Assembly: GCF_947498635.1 (NCBI RefSeq) | Contig: NZ_CANMKV010000013.1 | Span: 1 to 64,000 of the forward strand | Direction: 5' to 3' | Length of the DNA: 64,000 nt | Source: an uncultured Microbulbifer sp. | GTDB taxonomy: Bacteria; Pseudomonadota; Gammaproteobacteria; Pseudomonadales; Cellvibrionaceae | Part shown: positions 8,566-28,458 of the stretch, piece after piece | How the letters are laid out: each line of letters starts with the position of its first letter | Position numbering within the stretch: position 1 is the first letter of the stretch | The notes under the pieces: generated by a model | The model's input: only the letters and a program-made list of their open reading frames with translations | Databases searched by the model: none | Told to the model about the DNA's origin: nothing | Translations under genes and position numbers: made by a program

Positions 8566-8594
8566 TTGACAGCGCGGCGGAAGGTGTAGAGAAT
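8566..8594 (+). promoter_or_regulatory. possible internal promoter ahead of tRNA-Tyr
   Basis: A perfect -35 box TTGACA (8566-8571) is followed by 17 bp and GAGAAT (8589-8594), which matches four of six -10 positions. A very A/T-rich tract (8547-8563) precedes it and a GC-rich discriminator follows. It would drive tRNA-Tyr onward independently of the first promoter. Confidence 0.45.
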
Positions 8595-8609
8595 GCACCC
8601 CGCATTGAG

Positions 8610-8693
8610 GCAGGGGTTCCCGAGTGGCCAAAGGGATCAGACTGTAAATCTGACGCGAAAGCTTCGGTGGTTCGAATCCACCCCCCTGCACCA
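8610..8693 (+). tRNA. tRNA-Tyr (anticodon GTA)
   Basis: An 84-nt class II tRNA with acceptor stem GCAGGGG/CCCCTGC, a long variable arm, the anticodon GTA flanked by CT and AA, and an encoded CCA. It reads TAC and TAT. Confidence 0.97.
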
Positions 8694-8753
8694 TTTTTCA
8701 CACCGTAAGGTGTTGCCGGCAAAACAGGTAGTTTTGTCTGGAGGCTCCCGTAA

Positions 8754-8827
<74 letters not shown>

Positions 8828-8894
8828 GTTTTGGGTTTGGTTGGAAAGTCCTTCGGGTCGGCAGGCCTTTTGGTAGCCCAAGAGGCGATAATTT

Positions 8895-8969
8895 GCTCAT
8901 GTAGCTCAGGGGTAGAGCACACCCTTGGTAAGGGTGAGGTCGGCGGTTCAAATCCGCCCATGAGCTCCA
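8895..8969 (+). tRNA. tRNA-Thr (anticodon GGT)
   Basis: A 75-nt cloverleaf with acceptor stem GCTCATG/CATGAGC, anticodon GGT between two complementary five-base arms, T-loop GGTTCAAATCC and an encoded CCA. It reads ACC and ACT. Last tRNA before tuf copy 1. Confidence 0.97.
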
Positions 8970-9099
8970 TTTTTTAATAGCCGCGAGGGTGAAAGCTCTT
9001 GCGGTTGTTTGTGTCCGGGGTCGGGCTTTTCCGGGTCGGATGCGCATGTTCTGGACATAGATGATGTCATTGAGGGCTCATCTATATTAGGAGGCTGCA

Positions 9100-10293
<1,194 letters not shown>

Positions 10294-10338
10294 TCTTTGA
10301 TCTTCGTGCCGCCGGGATTCACCGGTGGTGCACTAGAT

Positions 10339-10362
10339 GAGAGGGTGAGCTATAGCCCTCTC
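10339..10362 (+). other. stem-loop between tuf and tRNA-Trp
   Basis: A 7-bp inverted repeat GAGAGGG / CCCTCTC with a 10-base loop and no T-run after it. It is probably an RNA processing or partial termination element between the tuf message and the tRNA rather than a full terminator. Confidence 0.35.
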
Positions 10363-10394
10363 TATCTTCGAGGGCCAAGGCGCTCGTGATGTAC

Positions 10395-10470
10395 AGGCCA
10401 GTAGTTCAATTGGTAGAGCACCGGTCTCCAAAACCGGGTGTTGGGGGTTCGAGTCCCTCCTGGCCTGCCA
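10395..10470 (+). tRNA. tRNA-Trp (anticodon CCA)
   Basis: A 76-nt cloverleaf with acceptor stem AGGCCAG/CTGGCCT, anticodon CCA in the loop CTCCAAA, T-loop GGTTCGAGTCC and an encoded CCA. Sits between tuf copy 1 and secE, as in Pseudomonas and many other gammaproteobacteria. Confidence 0.97.
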
Positions 10471-10586
10471 TTTTAAACACTCCACTTGAAATAAGTTTAG
10501 GGGTGTCGCAAGACCCTACTTGTCAGTGGGGCTTTTGTGTTTTTGAGCACTAAGGGCTTATCTATAGTGCGCTAAGGGCTTCATAT

Positions 10587-10955
10587 ATGAATGCTAAAGC
10601 AGAAGCGAAAACCTTTCGTCTTGACGGCCTGAAGTGGCTGCTGATTGTGCTGCTGGTTGGTGGTGCTGTCGCGGGCAATTCTTATTATGCCGAATTCCCC
10701 CTGATTTACCGCGTACTGGCAGTGACTGCAATCTGCCTGGCTGCCCTGGTTGTCGCGGTGAATACTGCGAAGGGTAATGCACTCTGGCAGCTGTTGCGCG
10801 AAGCGCAAACGGAAGTCAGGCGCGTGGTTTGGCCGACTCGTCAAGAGGCCACCCAGACGACTGTGATTGTGGTGGTTTTTGTGTTGATTATGGCGCTAAT
10901 TCTCTGGGCGCTGGACTCCGCTTTAGGTTGGGCGGCATCCAAACTCATCGGCTAA
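10587..10955 (+). CDS. secE: preprotein translocase subunit SecE
   Basis: Inner-membrane subunit that clamps SecY in the SecYEG protein-export channel. The 122 aa hold three membrane segments (about 15-32, 38-55 and 92-112), the long form seen in E. coli. The conserved amphipathic motif EAQTEVRRVVWPTRQEA lies near 72-88, just before the last membrane segment. The downstream nusG starts 11 bases later, forming the classic secE-nusG pair. Confidence 0.95.
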   Translation: MNAKAEAKTFRLDGLKWLLIVLLVGGAVAGNSYYAEFPLIYRVLAVTAICLAALVVAVNTAKGNALWQLLREAQTEVRRVVWPTRQEATQTTVIVVVFVLIMALILWALDSALGWAASKLIG

Positions 10956-10965
10956 AGGTTGATAC

Positions 10966-11499
10966 ATGTCAAAGCATTGGTATGTGGTCCAGGCTTACTC
11001 GGGTTATGAGAAGCGTGTAGCCAGCTCTTTAAAAGAGCGTATTGAGCTACATGAAATGGATCATCTGTTTGGTGAAGTGCTGGTTCCCACCGAAGAAGTG
11101 GTGGAGATGCGAGCAGGACAAAAACGGAAAAGTGAGCGTAAATTTTTCCCCGGCTATGTTCTGGTGGAAATGGAGCTGAACGACGATACTTGGCACTTGG
11201 TAAAAGAAACCCCTCGAGTGCTGGGCTTTATTGGCGGTAAGGCAGATAGGCCGGCCCCAATTACCGACCGCGAGGCGCAGGCCATTCTGAATCGTATTGA
11301 CGATTCCGTTGATAAGCCCAAGCCTAAGACATTGTTCGAACCAGGTGAAATGGTTCGGGTCATTGACGGTCCGTTTAATGATTTCAATGGCGTGGTTGAA
11401 GAAGTCAACTATGAGAAGAGTCGCCTGAGAGTGGCGGTGTTGATTTTCGGGCGTTCCACCCCTGTTGAACTGGAGTTTGGTCAGGTAGAAAAGACCTGA
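10966..11499 (+). CDS. nusG: transcription termination/antitermination protein NusG
   Basis: Binds the RNA polymerase clamp to suppress pausing, contacts Rho, and couples transcription to translation through S10. The 177 aa start with the NGN domain ([16 protein letters not shown]) and end with the KOW domain ([22 protein letters not shown]). Length is close to the 181 aa of E. coli. A strong stem-loop follows at 11518-11549. Confidence 0.97.
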   Translation: MSKHWYVVQAYSGYEKRVASSLKERIELHEMDHLFGEVLVPTEEVVEMRAGQKRKSERKFFPGYVLVEMELNDDTWHLVKETPRVLGFIGGKADRPAPITDREAQAILNRIDDSVDKPKPKTLFEPGEMVRVIDGPFNDFNGVVEEVNYEKSRLRVAVLIFGRSTPVELEFGQVEKT

Positions 11500-11517
11500 T
11501 TCCAGTCTGAATTTTTG

Positions 11518-11549
11518 CCCTCTTTCGCCGCAAGGTGGAAGGGGGTTTT
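11518..11549 (+). terminator. terminator after secE-nusG
   Basis: A 12-bp stem with several G-T pairs, CCCTCTTTCGCC against GGTGGAAGGGGG, closes a GCAA tetraloop and is followed by TTTT. It separates nusG from rplK, which suggests that rplK has its own promoter in the next 90 bases. Confidence 0.65.
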
Positions 11550-11573
11550 CGCGTCCCCGGAAAATAGATTTTA

Positions 11574-11603
11574 TTGGTCGGGGCGGGGAGCCAGTTCTTA
11601 TAG
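11574..11603 (+). promoter_or_regulatory. weak candidate promoter for rplKAJL
   Basis: TTGGTC (11574-11579), an 18-bp spacer and TTATAG (11598-11603) lie between the nusG terminator and rplK. The match is modest and unlike the TAGAAT pattern of the other ribosomal promoters here; it is listed because a promoter is expected in this gap. Confidence 0.3.
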
Positions 11604-11655
11604 CCGTATTGGTTAGCTGCAGCTGGCGTTACCACCCATCTAGAGGAGAGCTGTA

Positions 11656-12087
11656 ATGGCTAAGAAAGTAGAAGCTTACATCAAGCTACAAGTTAAGGCC
11701 GGTCAGGCCAACCCGAGTCCACCCGTTGGTCCCGCATTGGGCCAGCACGGTGTGAACATCATGGAATTCTGTAAGGCGTTCAACGCCCAGACTCAGAGCC
11801 TAGAGCCTGGTCTGCCGGTGCCAGTTGTGATTTCTGTATACAGTGATCGCTCCTTCACCTTCATCATGAAGTCTCCGCCCGCCGCTGTACTGCTGCGCAA
11901 GGCCGCTAAGATCAAAAGCGGCTCTGGTCGCCCGAACACTGAGAAGGTGGGCAAGGTTACCCGCGCTCAGCTGGAAGAGATCGTAGAAATGAAGAAGGCC
12001 GATCTGACTGCATCCGATATGGACGCGGCCGTGCGCACTATCGCCGGTTCCGCACGCAGTGCTGGTATCGAAGTGGAGGGTCTCTAA
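11656..12087 (+). CDS. rplK: 50S ribosomal protein L11
   Basis: Part of the GTPase-associated centre; binds 23S rRNA and is needed for RelA activation by stalled ribosomes. 143 aa, with the N-terminal proline-rich [20 protein letters not shown] and the C-terminal RNA-binding domain. A GAGGAGAG ribosome binding site precedes the ATG. The next gene, rplA, begins directly after its stop. Confidence 0.97.
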   Translation: MAKKVEAYIKLQVKAGQANPSPPVGPALGQHGVNIMEFCKAFNAQTQSLEPGLPVPVVISVYSDRSFTFIMKSPPAAVLLRKAAKIKSGSGRPNTEKVGKVTRAQLEEIVEMKKADLTASDMDAAVRTIAGSARSAGIEVEGL

Positions 12088-12783
12088 GTGGCTAAGTTGA
12101 GCAAGCGTCAGCGCGCTATCGCTGAAAAAGTGGAAACTGGCAAAGCGTATGGCTTCGATGAAGCTGTGGCTCTGCTGAAAGAGTTGTCCAAGGTTAAGTT
12201 TGCAGAGACCGTAGACGCCTCTGTGAATCTGGGTATCGATCCACGTAAATCCGACCAGGCTGTTCGTGGTGCAACTACTCTGCCGCACGGCACTGGTAAA
12301 GACGTTCGAGTAGCTGTTTTCACCCAGGGTGCAAACGCTGAAGCCGCTAAAGAAGCGGGCGCTGACCTGATCGGTATGGACGAACTGGCTGCCGACGTTA
12401 AAGCCGGCAAGATGGACTTCGACGTGGTTATTGCTTCTCCCGATGCAATGCGCGTTGTGGGTCAGCTGGGTCAAATCCTCGGCCCGCGCGGCCTGATGCC
12501 GAACCCGAAGACTGGCACCGTAACTCCAGACGTTGCGACTGCGGTTAAAAATGCCAAAGCGGGTCAGGTGCGTTTCCGCGCTGACAAAGGCGGCATCATC
12601 CACGGTGGCATTGGTAAAGTTGCTTTCGATGCGAATGCACTGAAAGAAAACCTGGAAGCCCTGGTGGCAGACCTGAAGAAAGCCAAACCGGCTTCTGCGA
12701 AAGGTGTGTTCCTGAAGAAAATCACCCTGAGCACCACTATGGGCCCAGGTCTGGTTATCGACCAGTCTTCACTGAATATCTAA
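12088..12783 (+). CDS. rplA: 50S ribosomal protein L1
   Basis: Forms the L1 stalk at the E site, and in enterobacteria represses translation of its own operon. 231 aa, with the signature [22 protein letters not shown] near 126-147. The GTG start follows the rplK TAA without a gap, so translation is probably coupled. The 280-base gap that follows is the rplJ leader. Confidence 0.97.
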   Translation: MAKLSKRQRAIAEKVETGKAYGFDEAVALLKELSKVKFAETVDASVNLGIDPRKSDQAVRGATTLPHGTGKDVRVAVFTQGANAEAAKEAGADLIGMDELAADVKAGKMDFDVVIASPDAMRVVGQLGQILGPRGLMPNPKTGTVTPDVATAVKNAKAGQVRFRADKGGIIHGGIGKVAFDANALKENLEALVADLKKAKPASAKGVFLKKITLSTTMGPGLVIDQSSLNI

Positions 12784-13063
12784 TTATGGCTGTGCAGCCC
12801 CTGAGGGCTGTGCGCCGAAATGAACTTTGGGGTCCACCCTATGCTTCGGCAGATGAGTGGGCCGTCAAAGACCGTAGGTGCCCGGTGCGTTGAGGTTTAA
12901 CGTATCTGGCTTAATCCGAACTTCGGCCAGGTTGGCCAAGAAGAGGTTTGAGCCTACGCAGACGGTGTCGCCCAAACCAGTATTTTGTACTGGATTTGAG
13001 CTTTATGCACCGGAACGGATCGGACGTTTAAGTCCGGTTTTTTTCAAATCCAGGAGTGACACT
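12784..13063 (+). promoter_or_regulatory. L10-type leader of rplJL with a terminator-like hairpin
   Basis: This untranslated region ahead of rplJ holds three structures. A stem-loop lies at 12792-12813. A central element at about 12868-12970 is closed by CGTAGG (12873-12878) pairing with CCTACG (12953-12958); GCCTACGCAGACGGTG resembles the conserved core of enterobacterial L10 leaders, from memory. A hairpin CGGAC/GTCCG (13021-13036) is followed by seven T (13038-13044), which looks like an intrinsic terminator. ACCGGA (13009-13014) could instead pair with TCCGGT (13033-13038) and disrupt it. Binding by the L10-L7/L12 complex is inferred from the family. Confidence 0.65.
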
Positions 13064-13558
13064 ATGGCTATTGGACTCGAAGACAAGAAAGCGATTGTCG
13101 CAGATGTCCAGCAAGCTGCTGAGGGTGCCTTGTCGGCGGTAGTTGCGGATTCCCGCGGCGTTACCGTAAATGACATGACCGCCCTGCGCAAAGAGGCTCG
13201 CGAGAACGGCGTTTGGTTGAAAGTCGTCCGCAATACTCTGGCGCGTCGCGCTCTGGCAGGAACCGATTACGAATGTCTGACTGACAAATTCGTAGGTCCC
13301 AGCATTCTTGCATTTTCTAACGAACACCCAGGTGCCGGTGCGCGCATCCTGAGCCAGTTCGCTAAGGGCAATGACAAGCTGGAACTGAAAGGTGCTGCCT
13401 TCGAAGGCGCGATCACCGACGTCGCACTGTTGGCAAGCCTGCCGACATACGACGAGGCGATCGCCAAGCTGATGAGCGTGTTGAAAGAAGCATCTGCTGG
13501 CAAGCTGGTCCGCACTATTGCGGCCGTTCGCGACCAAAAAGAGCAGGAAGCTGCGTAA
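13064..13558 (+). CDS. rplJ: 50S ribosomal protein L10
   Basis: Base of the L7/L12 stalk, and autoregulator of its own operon in enterobacteria. The start is ATG at 13064 ([15 protein letters not shown]), preceded by CAGGAG at the right distance; an earlier in-frame GTG would place coding sequence across the leader structures and is rejected. The 164 aa are typical, with the L12-binding helix at the C-terminus. rplL follows after 77 bases. Confidence 0.96.
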   Translation: MAIGLEDKKAIVADVQQAAEGALSAVVADSRGVTVNDMTALRKEARENGVWLKVVRNTLARRALAGTDYECLTDKFVGPSILAFSNEHPGAGARILSQFAKGNDKLELKGAAFEGAITDVALLASLPTYDEAIAKLMSVLKEASAGKLVRTIAAVRDQKEQEAA

Positions 13559-13635
13559 TACATTCGCATTGGCGAATCGCGGTTTCAAAACGAAATACGA
13601 GCAGTTACTGCTCAAACCAATTCAGGTAATGACTC

Positions 13636-14001
13636 ATGTCTCTGACTAAAGAAGATATCATCAACGCTGTTGCCGAAATGTCTGTTAAGGACGTTGTTGA
13701 ACTGATCGAAGCAATGGAAGAGAAGTTCGGTGTAACTGCTGCTGCAGCAGTTGTAGCCGGTCCGGCTGCTGCTGAAGCCGCAGAAGAGAAGGATTCTTTC
13801 GACGTAATCCTGACTTCCGCTGGCGACAAGAAAGTGAACGTGATCAAAGCTGTTCGCGGCCTCACTGGCCTGGGCTTGAAAGAAGCCAAGGCACTGGTTG
13901 ACAGCGCTCCGAGCCCGATGAAAGAAGGCGCAACCAAAGACGAAGCTGAAGCCGCTAAGAAAGAGCTGGAAGAAGCTGGCGCAACTGTAGAACTGAAGTA
14001 A
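13636..14001 (+). CDS. rplL: 50S ribosomal protein L7/L12
   Basis: Multicopy stalk protein that recruits translation GTPases. 121 aa with an N-terminal dimerisation domain, an Ala-rich hinge (about 36-52) and the C-terminal domain containing [20 protein letters not shown]. The spacing to rplJ and the attenuator behind it allow it to be made in excess over the other subunits. Confidence 0.97.
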   Translation: MSLTKEDIINAVAEMSVKDVVELIEAMEEKFGVTAAAAVVAGPAAAEAAEEKDSFDVILTSAGDKKVNVIKAVRGLTGLGLKEAKALVDSAPSPMKEGATKDEAEAAKKELEEAGATVELK

Positions 14002-14052
14002 TTCGGTTGTTGCGATTCCCGCTATTGGTCGCCTAAAACGACATATAGCGGT

Positions 14053-14085
14053 AAGGCTGGTGGACTTTTGTCCGCCGGCCTTTTT
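14053..14085 (+). terminator. rplL-rpoB attenuator
   Basis: The stem AAGGCTGGTGGAC pairs with GTCCGCCGGCCTT around a short T loop and is followed by TTTTT. A hairpin of closely similar sequence sits at the same place in E. coli, where it lets only part of transcription continue into rpoBC. The remaining bases up to 14295 hold a second inverted repeat (CTGAACA at 14192-14198 with TGTTCAG at 14215-14221) that may be a processing site. Confidence 0.85.
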
Positions 14086-14295
14086 GCCGTTTGCGGTACT
14101 GAGGTTTTAGCGGTGCCGGCGGGATAAAACCGTGGCAAACCTCATTTAACCATAGCGCAGTTGCGCTGCTCGAAAGCAAGCGGAGAGGTTTCTGAACAGG
14201 ACAGCCAAGCTGTGTTGTTCAGAGGCTTCTCGCCCGGAGGGGCTCCCGAATGGAGTCCCACGAAGTCTTGTCACTGATCAAGCTGGGGAATTTGA

Positions 14296-18369
<4,074 letters not shown>

Positions 18370-18431
18370 GACCGATTGGTGCAGAAGCCTGTTCGCAGGT
18401 GAATTGAGACAAGCGCCGACACCCCTGAAAA

Positions 18432-18490
18432 CACTAGGGTTGTCGGCCTGCCCGGCCCGGCGTAACGGCCGGGTTGACTACCCCCTAGTG
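18432..18490 (+). other. nested stem-loop between rpoB and rpoC
   Basis: An outer stem CACTAGGG (18432-18439) pairs with CCCTAGTG (18483-18490) and encloses an inner stem CCCGGCC (18451-18457) / GGCCGGG (18467-18473). The outer arm ends directly before the GGAGG of the rpoC ribosome binding site. It could be an RNase III-type processing site or could affect rpoC initiation. Confidence 0.5.
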
Positions 18491-18501
18491 GAGGAAAGGC
18501 C

Positions 18502-22731
<4,230 letters not shown>

Positions 22732-22738
22732 GGTATTT

Positions 22739-22789
22739 CTCCACTCCGCCACGAGGGTGGAGTGGAGGATGCCCAGGCACTTAGGTGCC
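22739..22789 (+). terminator. tandem stem-loops after rpoC
   Basis: A 9-bp stem CTCCACTCC (22739-22747) / GGAGTGGAG (22759-22767) is followed by a smaller one, GGCAC (22776-22780) / GTGCC (22785-22789). Neither has a T-run, so this may be a message 3' end or a processed end rather than an intrinsic terminator. Confidence 0.4.
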
Positions 22790-22840
22790 AAAATGATATT
22801 GGCGACTGTCTGTGGTGTAAGCACGTACTTCCGTCGCCGA

Positions 22841-22869
22841 TTGACTAGGCGGGTTGTCGCTTATAGAAT
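22841..22869 (+). promoter_or_regulatory. promoter of the str operon (rpsL)
   Basis: TTGACT (22841-22846), a 17-bp spacer and TAGAAT (22864-22869), followed by the GC-rich discriminator gcggccccc. The leader to rpsL is about 105 bases and contains a stem GCCCTCAC (22934-22941) / GTGGGGGC (22950-22957) just before the ribosome binding site. Confidence 0.8.
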
Positions 22870-22981
22870 GCGGCCCCCGCTTATGTGGGGTGTTTCGTCC
22901 GACCTAAGGGTTGGCGCTACACACAGACGATAGGCCCTCACTTTTAGAGGTGGGGGCATTTTATTTTTGGAGTGATTTTTA

Positions 22982-23356
22982 ATGGCAACGATCAACCAGT
23001 TGGTTCGTAAGCCGAGAAAACGCAAAGTCGAAAAAAGCGACGTTCCCGCTCTGCAGGCTAGCCCTCAGCGTCGTGGAGTTTGCACTCGTGTGTACACCAC
23101 TACACCGAAAAAGCCGAACTCCGCACTGCGCAAGGTTTGCCGTGTGCGTTTGACCAACGGTTACGAAGTAACTTCGTACATCGGTGGTGAAGGCCACAAT
23201 CTGCAAGAGCACAGCGTGGTGCTGATTCGCGGCGGTCGTGTAAAAGACCTGCCGGGTGTGCGCTACCACACTGTACGCGGTGCACTGGACTGTGCCGGCG
23301 TAAACGACCGCAAGCAGGGCCGTTCTAAGTACGGTGCCAAGCGTCCTAAAGGTTAA
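22982..23356 (+). CDS. rpsL: 30S ribosomal protein S12
   Basis: Decoding-centre protein. 124 aa, with the loop [19 protein letters not shown] carrying the lysine of the streptomycin site in its sensitive form, and [17 protein letters not shown] later. First gene of the str operon. A TTGGAG ribosome binding site precedes the ATG. Confidence 0.98.
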   Translation: MATINQLVRKPRKRKVEKSDVPALQASPQRRGVCTRVYTTTPKKPNSALRKVCRVRLTNGYEVTSYIGGEGHNLQEHSVVLIRGGRVKDLPGVRYHTVRGALDCAGVNDRKQGRSKYGAKRPKG

Positions 23357-23451
23357 TCGCCTTTAACGATTTGCGTTTCGGTTTCCAACCGGAGTAAGGC
23401 TGAGCTCGCCGGATTGTAAGGTTTTACGGCGGCGTCTCAGAATAACCCTGA

Positions 23452-23937
<486 letters not shown>

Positions 23938-24027
23938 GTCTGATGATTACCAACATCGGAAATTAATACCGAAAGGCAGCACGGAAATTTCCAGGCTGCC
24001 TTTTGCCGTTATATCGAGGATACAACT

Positions 24028-26133
24028 GTGGCACGTAAAACGCCTATCACACGTTACCGCAATATCGGTATCGTCGCCCACGTAGACGCTGGTAAAACCA
24101 CCACTACGGAACGCGTACTCTTCTACACCGGCTTGTCCCACAAAATTGGTGAGGTGCACGAAGGTGCCGCCACCATGGATTGGATGGAGCAGGAGCAAGA
24201 GCGCGGTATTACCATCACTTCCGCTGCAACCACCTGTTTCTGGTCTGGTATGCAGCAGCAGTTCGATCAGCACCGTGTAAACATCATTGACACTCCGGGA
24301 CACGTTGACTTCACCATTGAAGTTGAGCGTTCCCTGCGTGTACTCGATGGCGCTGTTGTTGTGCTGTGTGGCTCCTCTGGTGTTCAGCCGCAAACTGAGA
24401 CCGTTTGGCGCCAGGCGAACAAATACGAAGTACCGCGCATGGTATTCGTCAACAAAATGGACCGCGCCGGAGCAGACTTCCGTAGGGTTGTAAGCCAGCT
24501 GAAAGACCGTCTGAACGCGAACGCTGTCCCTCTGCAAATGACTATCGGTGCTGAGGACGAGTTTAAAGGCGTTGTCGACCTGGTGAAAATGAAGGCCATT
24601 CTGTGGAATGAAGCCGACCAGGGCATGACGTTCGAATACGCTGACATTCCCGCTGAGATGCAGGATGAGTGCGACGAGATGCGCGAGCACCTGCTGGAGG
24701 CTGCGGCCGAAGCCAGCGAAGAGTTGATGGAGAAGTACCTGGAAGAGGGTGAGCTGACTGAAGAAGAGGTCAAGGCAGCTATTCGTCAGCTTACTTTGGC
24801 CAACGAGATCGTACCGGTCCTGGGCGGCTCTGCGTTTAAGAACAAGGGTGTACAGGCTGTTCTGGACGCTGTAATTGAATACCTGCCGGCGCCGACTGAA
24901 GTTAAGGCGATCGAAGGTACTCTGGACGACGATGAAACTGTTGAGACCCGTGAGGCTGACGACAATGCTCCGTTCGCTGCACTGGCCTTCAAAATTGCCA
25001 CTGACCCCTTCGTTGGTACTCTAACTTTCTTCCGCGTTTACTCCGGCAAGCTGGAGAGCGGCACTGCGGTGTACAACTCCGTAAAAATGAAGAAAGAGCG
25101 TGTTGGTCGTATGGTGCAGATGCACTCTAACGATCGCAAAGAGATTAAAGAGGTTCTGGCGGGCGACATCGCAGCTGCGATTGGTCTGAAAGATGTAACC
25201 ACTGGTGACACTCTGTGTGCCGAAAACGCCAAGATCGTTCTCGAGCGCATGGAGTTTCCTGAGCCCGTAATTCACGTTGCTGTTGAGCCCAAGTCCAAGC
25301 CGGACCAGGAAAAAATGGGTATCGCATTGGGCAAATTGGCCCAGGAAGACCCGTCTTTTCGCGTGAAGACCGACGAAGAAACTGGCCAGACCATCATTGG
25401 TGGTATGGGTGAACTACACCTGGACATCATCGTTGACCGCATGCGTCGCGAGTTCAATGTTGAAGCGAACATCGGTAAGCCTCAGGTGGCCTACCGCGAG
25501 ACCATTCGCAACACCTCTGAGATCGAAGGTAAGTTCGTTCGTCAGTCTGGTGGCCGTGGTCAGTACGGTCACGTATGGGTGAAGTTCGAGCCCGCAGAAG
25601 ACGAGTCTCAGGAAGGTCTGGAATTCGTTAACGAAATTGTGGGCGGTGCGGTACCGAAGGAATATATTCCGGCGGTGCAGAAAGGTATCGAAGAGCAGAT
25701 GAAGAACGGTGTTCTGGCTGGCTACCCGCTGCTGGGCCTGAAGGCGACTCTGTACGACGGTTCCTTTCACGATGTGGACTCCAACGAGATGGCGTTTAAA
25801 ATCGCCGGCTCCATGGCGACCAAGAAACTGTCCAGTCATGGCGGCGCAGTGCTGCTCGAGCCGATGATGAAGGTGGAAGTGGTAACGCCAGAAGAGAACA
25901 TGGGTGATGTGGTTGGCGACCTCAATCGTCGCCGTGGCCTCATCCAGGGTATGGAAGATAACCCCGCGGGTAAGGTTATTAACGCGGAAGTACCTTTGGC
26001 GGAGATGTTCGGTTATGCAACCGATCTTCGCTCTGCTACCCAGGGTCGTGCTACCTACACCATGGAGTTCCTGAAGTACGCCGAAGCGCCGAAAAATGTT
26101 GCCGATGAGATCGTGGCAAAGAACAAGGCCTAA
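24028..26133 (+). CDS. fusA: elongation factor G
   Basis: GTPase that drives translocation and, with RRF, ribosome recycling. G1 [10 protein letters not shown] is at 17-26, with [20 protein letters not shown] near 89 and NKMDRAGAD near 143. 701 aa, close to E. coli (704). The start is GTG. It belongs to the str operon between rpsG and tuf. The 74-base gap after it contains the stem AAAGGGCTCC / GGAGTCCTTT (26148-26178). Confidence 0.98.
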   Translation: MARKTPITRYRNIGIVAHVDAGKTTTTERVLFYTGLSHKIGEVHEGAATMDWMEQEQERGITITSAATTCFWSGMQQQFDQHRVNIIDTPGHVDFTIEVERSLRVLDGAVVVLCGSSGVQPQTETVWRQANKYEVPRMVFVNKMDRAGADFRRVVSQLKDRLNANAVPLQMTIGAEDEFKGVVDLVKMKAILWNEADQGMTFEYADIPAEMQDECDEMREHLLEAAAEASEELMEKYLEEGELTEEEVKAAIRQLTLANEIVPVLGGSAFKNKGVQAVLDAVIEYLPAPTEVKAIEGTLDDDETVETREADDNAPFAALAFKIATDPFVGTLTFFRVYSGKLESGTAVYNSVKMKKERVGRMVQMHSNDRKEIKEVLAGDIAAAIGLKDVTTGDTLCAENAKIVLERMEFPEPVIHVAVEPKSKPDQEKMGIALGKLAQEDPSFRVKTDEETGQTIIGGMGELHLDIIVDRMRREFNVEANIGKPQVAYRETIRNTSEIEGKFVRQSGGRGQYGHVWVKFEPAEDESQEGLEFVNEIVGGAVPKEYIPAVQKGIEEQMKNGVLAGYPLLGLKATLYDGSFHDVDSNEMAFKIAGSMATKKLSSHGGAVLLEPMMKVEVVTPEENMGDVVGDLNRRRGLIQGMEDNPAGKVINAEVPLAEMFGYATDLRSATQGRATYTMEFLKYAEAPKNVADEIVAKNKA

Positions 26134-26207
26134 TTAACTTCTGCACAAAAGGGCTCCGGACGATGTTTGGAGTCCTTTGGCAAACTTTTAGCTAGAGGAC
26201 ATCGAAG

Positions 26208-27401
<1,194 letters not shown>

Positions 27402-27420
27402 TAACTACTCTTGATCTGAG

Positions 27421-27454
27421 AAAAACCGCAGCGGACGCGCTGCGGTTTTTTTTT
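27421..27454 (+). terminator. terminator of the str operon
   Basis: The stem AAAAACCGCAGCG / CGCTGCGGTTTTT (13 bp) closes a GACG loop and ends in a run of nine T. A textbook intrinsic terminator, 20 bases after the tuf stop. Confidence 0.95.
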
Positions 27455-27806
27455 GCCTTCCTGTTTCCAGTTGCCGCCTTCCCGCTTCAATTTTCTCGTT
27501 GAATGATTCTTTGTGACATTCTCGTACCCTATAGGAGTCCTAGAGTTTGGTTCCTCGGTTGTCGATGGTAAATTTTCAGTGATCAAGTGGGGACTTCGAG
27601 CTTGTTGGTTCGGAGAGTGGCATATCAAATCGCACCCACAGTGGGGTTTGCTGGCCGAGTGGTGGCGGGTAAGGGGCGGTGGCCTAAGCGTAAGTAGGAG
27701 AGCCTGTTCAAGGGCGCGGTGTGCGAATGATGCACACCGCTGATCAGGGCTTGCGGGCTTTACAGTTCCGGGCTGTTATATCGGGTTGTTTTAACTTGGT
27801 TGTTGC
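27455..27806. other. 352-base intergenic region with one strong stem-loop
   Basis: No open frame here has convincing protein character. The one clear structure is a perfect 9-bp stem GCGGTGTGC (27716-27724) / GCACACCGC (27732-27740) with a 7-base loop and no T-run. It is followed by sequence of mixed composition up to the 3' end of the minus-strand deacylase gene. It could be a remnant or an unannotated RNA; I see no function. Confidence 0.4.
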
Positions 27807-28283
27807 TTATGGCCAGTCTTTACTAAGGTCGGCGCTGCGGCACCCCGCAAACAGTTTGTTGAATTGTGGTCCATTCATTTCAACCAATTCTTCGTGATCA
27901 CCCGCTTCAAAAAAGATGGTTTCGCAGTGGCTCAGCCCGCTATCCAGTAAGGTTGTAATGCCGTAGGCCTGCCCAATCGGGGGGAGGGCACCCAATTCAC
28001 AGTCCGGGAATACTGAGCCCAATTCATTCTCTGCGACCATCGTGAGACCGTTGCGGCCGGTTTCCATATGCACCGCGCGTAAATCAAGGCTGCTGCTGGC
28101 GGGAATCACCGCCATAACGAAGCCCTCTTTGTCCCGCAGAAGGATGGCTTTGGCCAGTTGGTCCTCACGCACATGAGCTGCATGCGCGCTCTCCCGGCTA
28201 GTGCGGGTATGAGGGTGTTGGATAAGGTGGTAGTCGACCGATTGGTCGTTAAGGTATTGACTCAACCTGGCGGCAATAGTCAT
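27807..28283 (-). CDS. YbaK/ProX-type aminoacyl-tRNA deacylase
   Basis: Predicted trans-editing enzyme that hydrolyses mischarged tRNA, such as Cys- or Ala-tRNA(Pro). The 158 aa form a single YbaK domain with the conserved lysine at K45 in DQLAKAILLR and the GALPPIGQAYGI motif near 97-108. The specificity within the family cannot be told from the sequence. It lies on the minus strand between the str and S10 operons, an unusual insertion in an otherwise canonical cluster. Its start lies 72 bases from the rpsJ promoter, so the two are divergent. Confidence 0.85.
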   Translation of the reverse strand: MTIAARLSQYLNDQSVDYHLIQHPHTRTSRESAHAAHVREDQLAKAILLRDKEGFVMAVIPASSSLDLRAVHMETGRNGLTMVAENELGSVFPDCELGALPPIGQAYGITTLLDSGLSHCETIFFEAGDHEELVEMNGPQFNKLFAGCRSADLSKDWP

Positions 28284-28355
28284 AGCGGTGCCCTCGTTTT
28301 ACCTAAGGTACTTCATTGTAGTTTGCGCAGATTGAAATTTGATCAGGCTGTACAG

Positions 28356-28384
28356 TTGACAGCCTCTTGCACGCCTCGTAGAAT
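28356..28384 (+). promoter_or_regulatory. promoter of the S10 operon (rpsJ)
   Basis: A perfect -35 box TTGACA (28356-28361), a 17-bp spacer and TAGAAT (28379-28384), with the GC-rich discriminator tcgcgctcc. The best promoter match in the window. The leader to rpsJ is about 68 bases. Confidence 0.85.
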
Positions 28385-28390
28385 TCGCGC

Positions 28391-28425
28391 TCCTTTTCGC
28401 CCGCCCTCGGGGCTGCGGAAAAGGA
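28391..28425 (+). promoter_or_regulatory. leader hairpin ahead of rpsJ
   Basis: TCCTTTTC (28391-28398) pairs with GAAAAGGA (28418-28425), and an inner GCCC/GGGC stem (28403-28413) extends it. It starts near the predicted transcription start. In E. coli the S10 leader binds L4 and controls the operon; this leader is much shorter, so an equivalent role is only a guess. Confidence 0.5.
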
Positions 28426-28458
28426 CGTTCTTTAGTTCACAAGTTGGAGTTTGATTCC

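Noticed and set aside
12878..13063. N-terminal extension of rplJ from an upstream GTG
   Set aside because: It would translate the L10 leader structures and the T-run; the ATG at 13064 has a good ribosome binding site and aligns with the L10 N-terminus.
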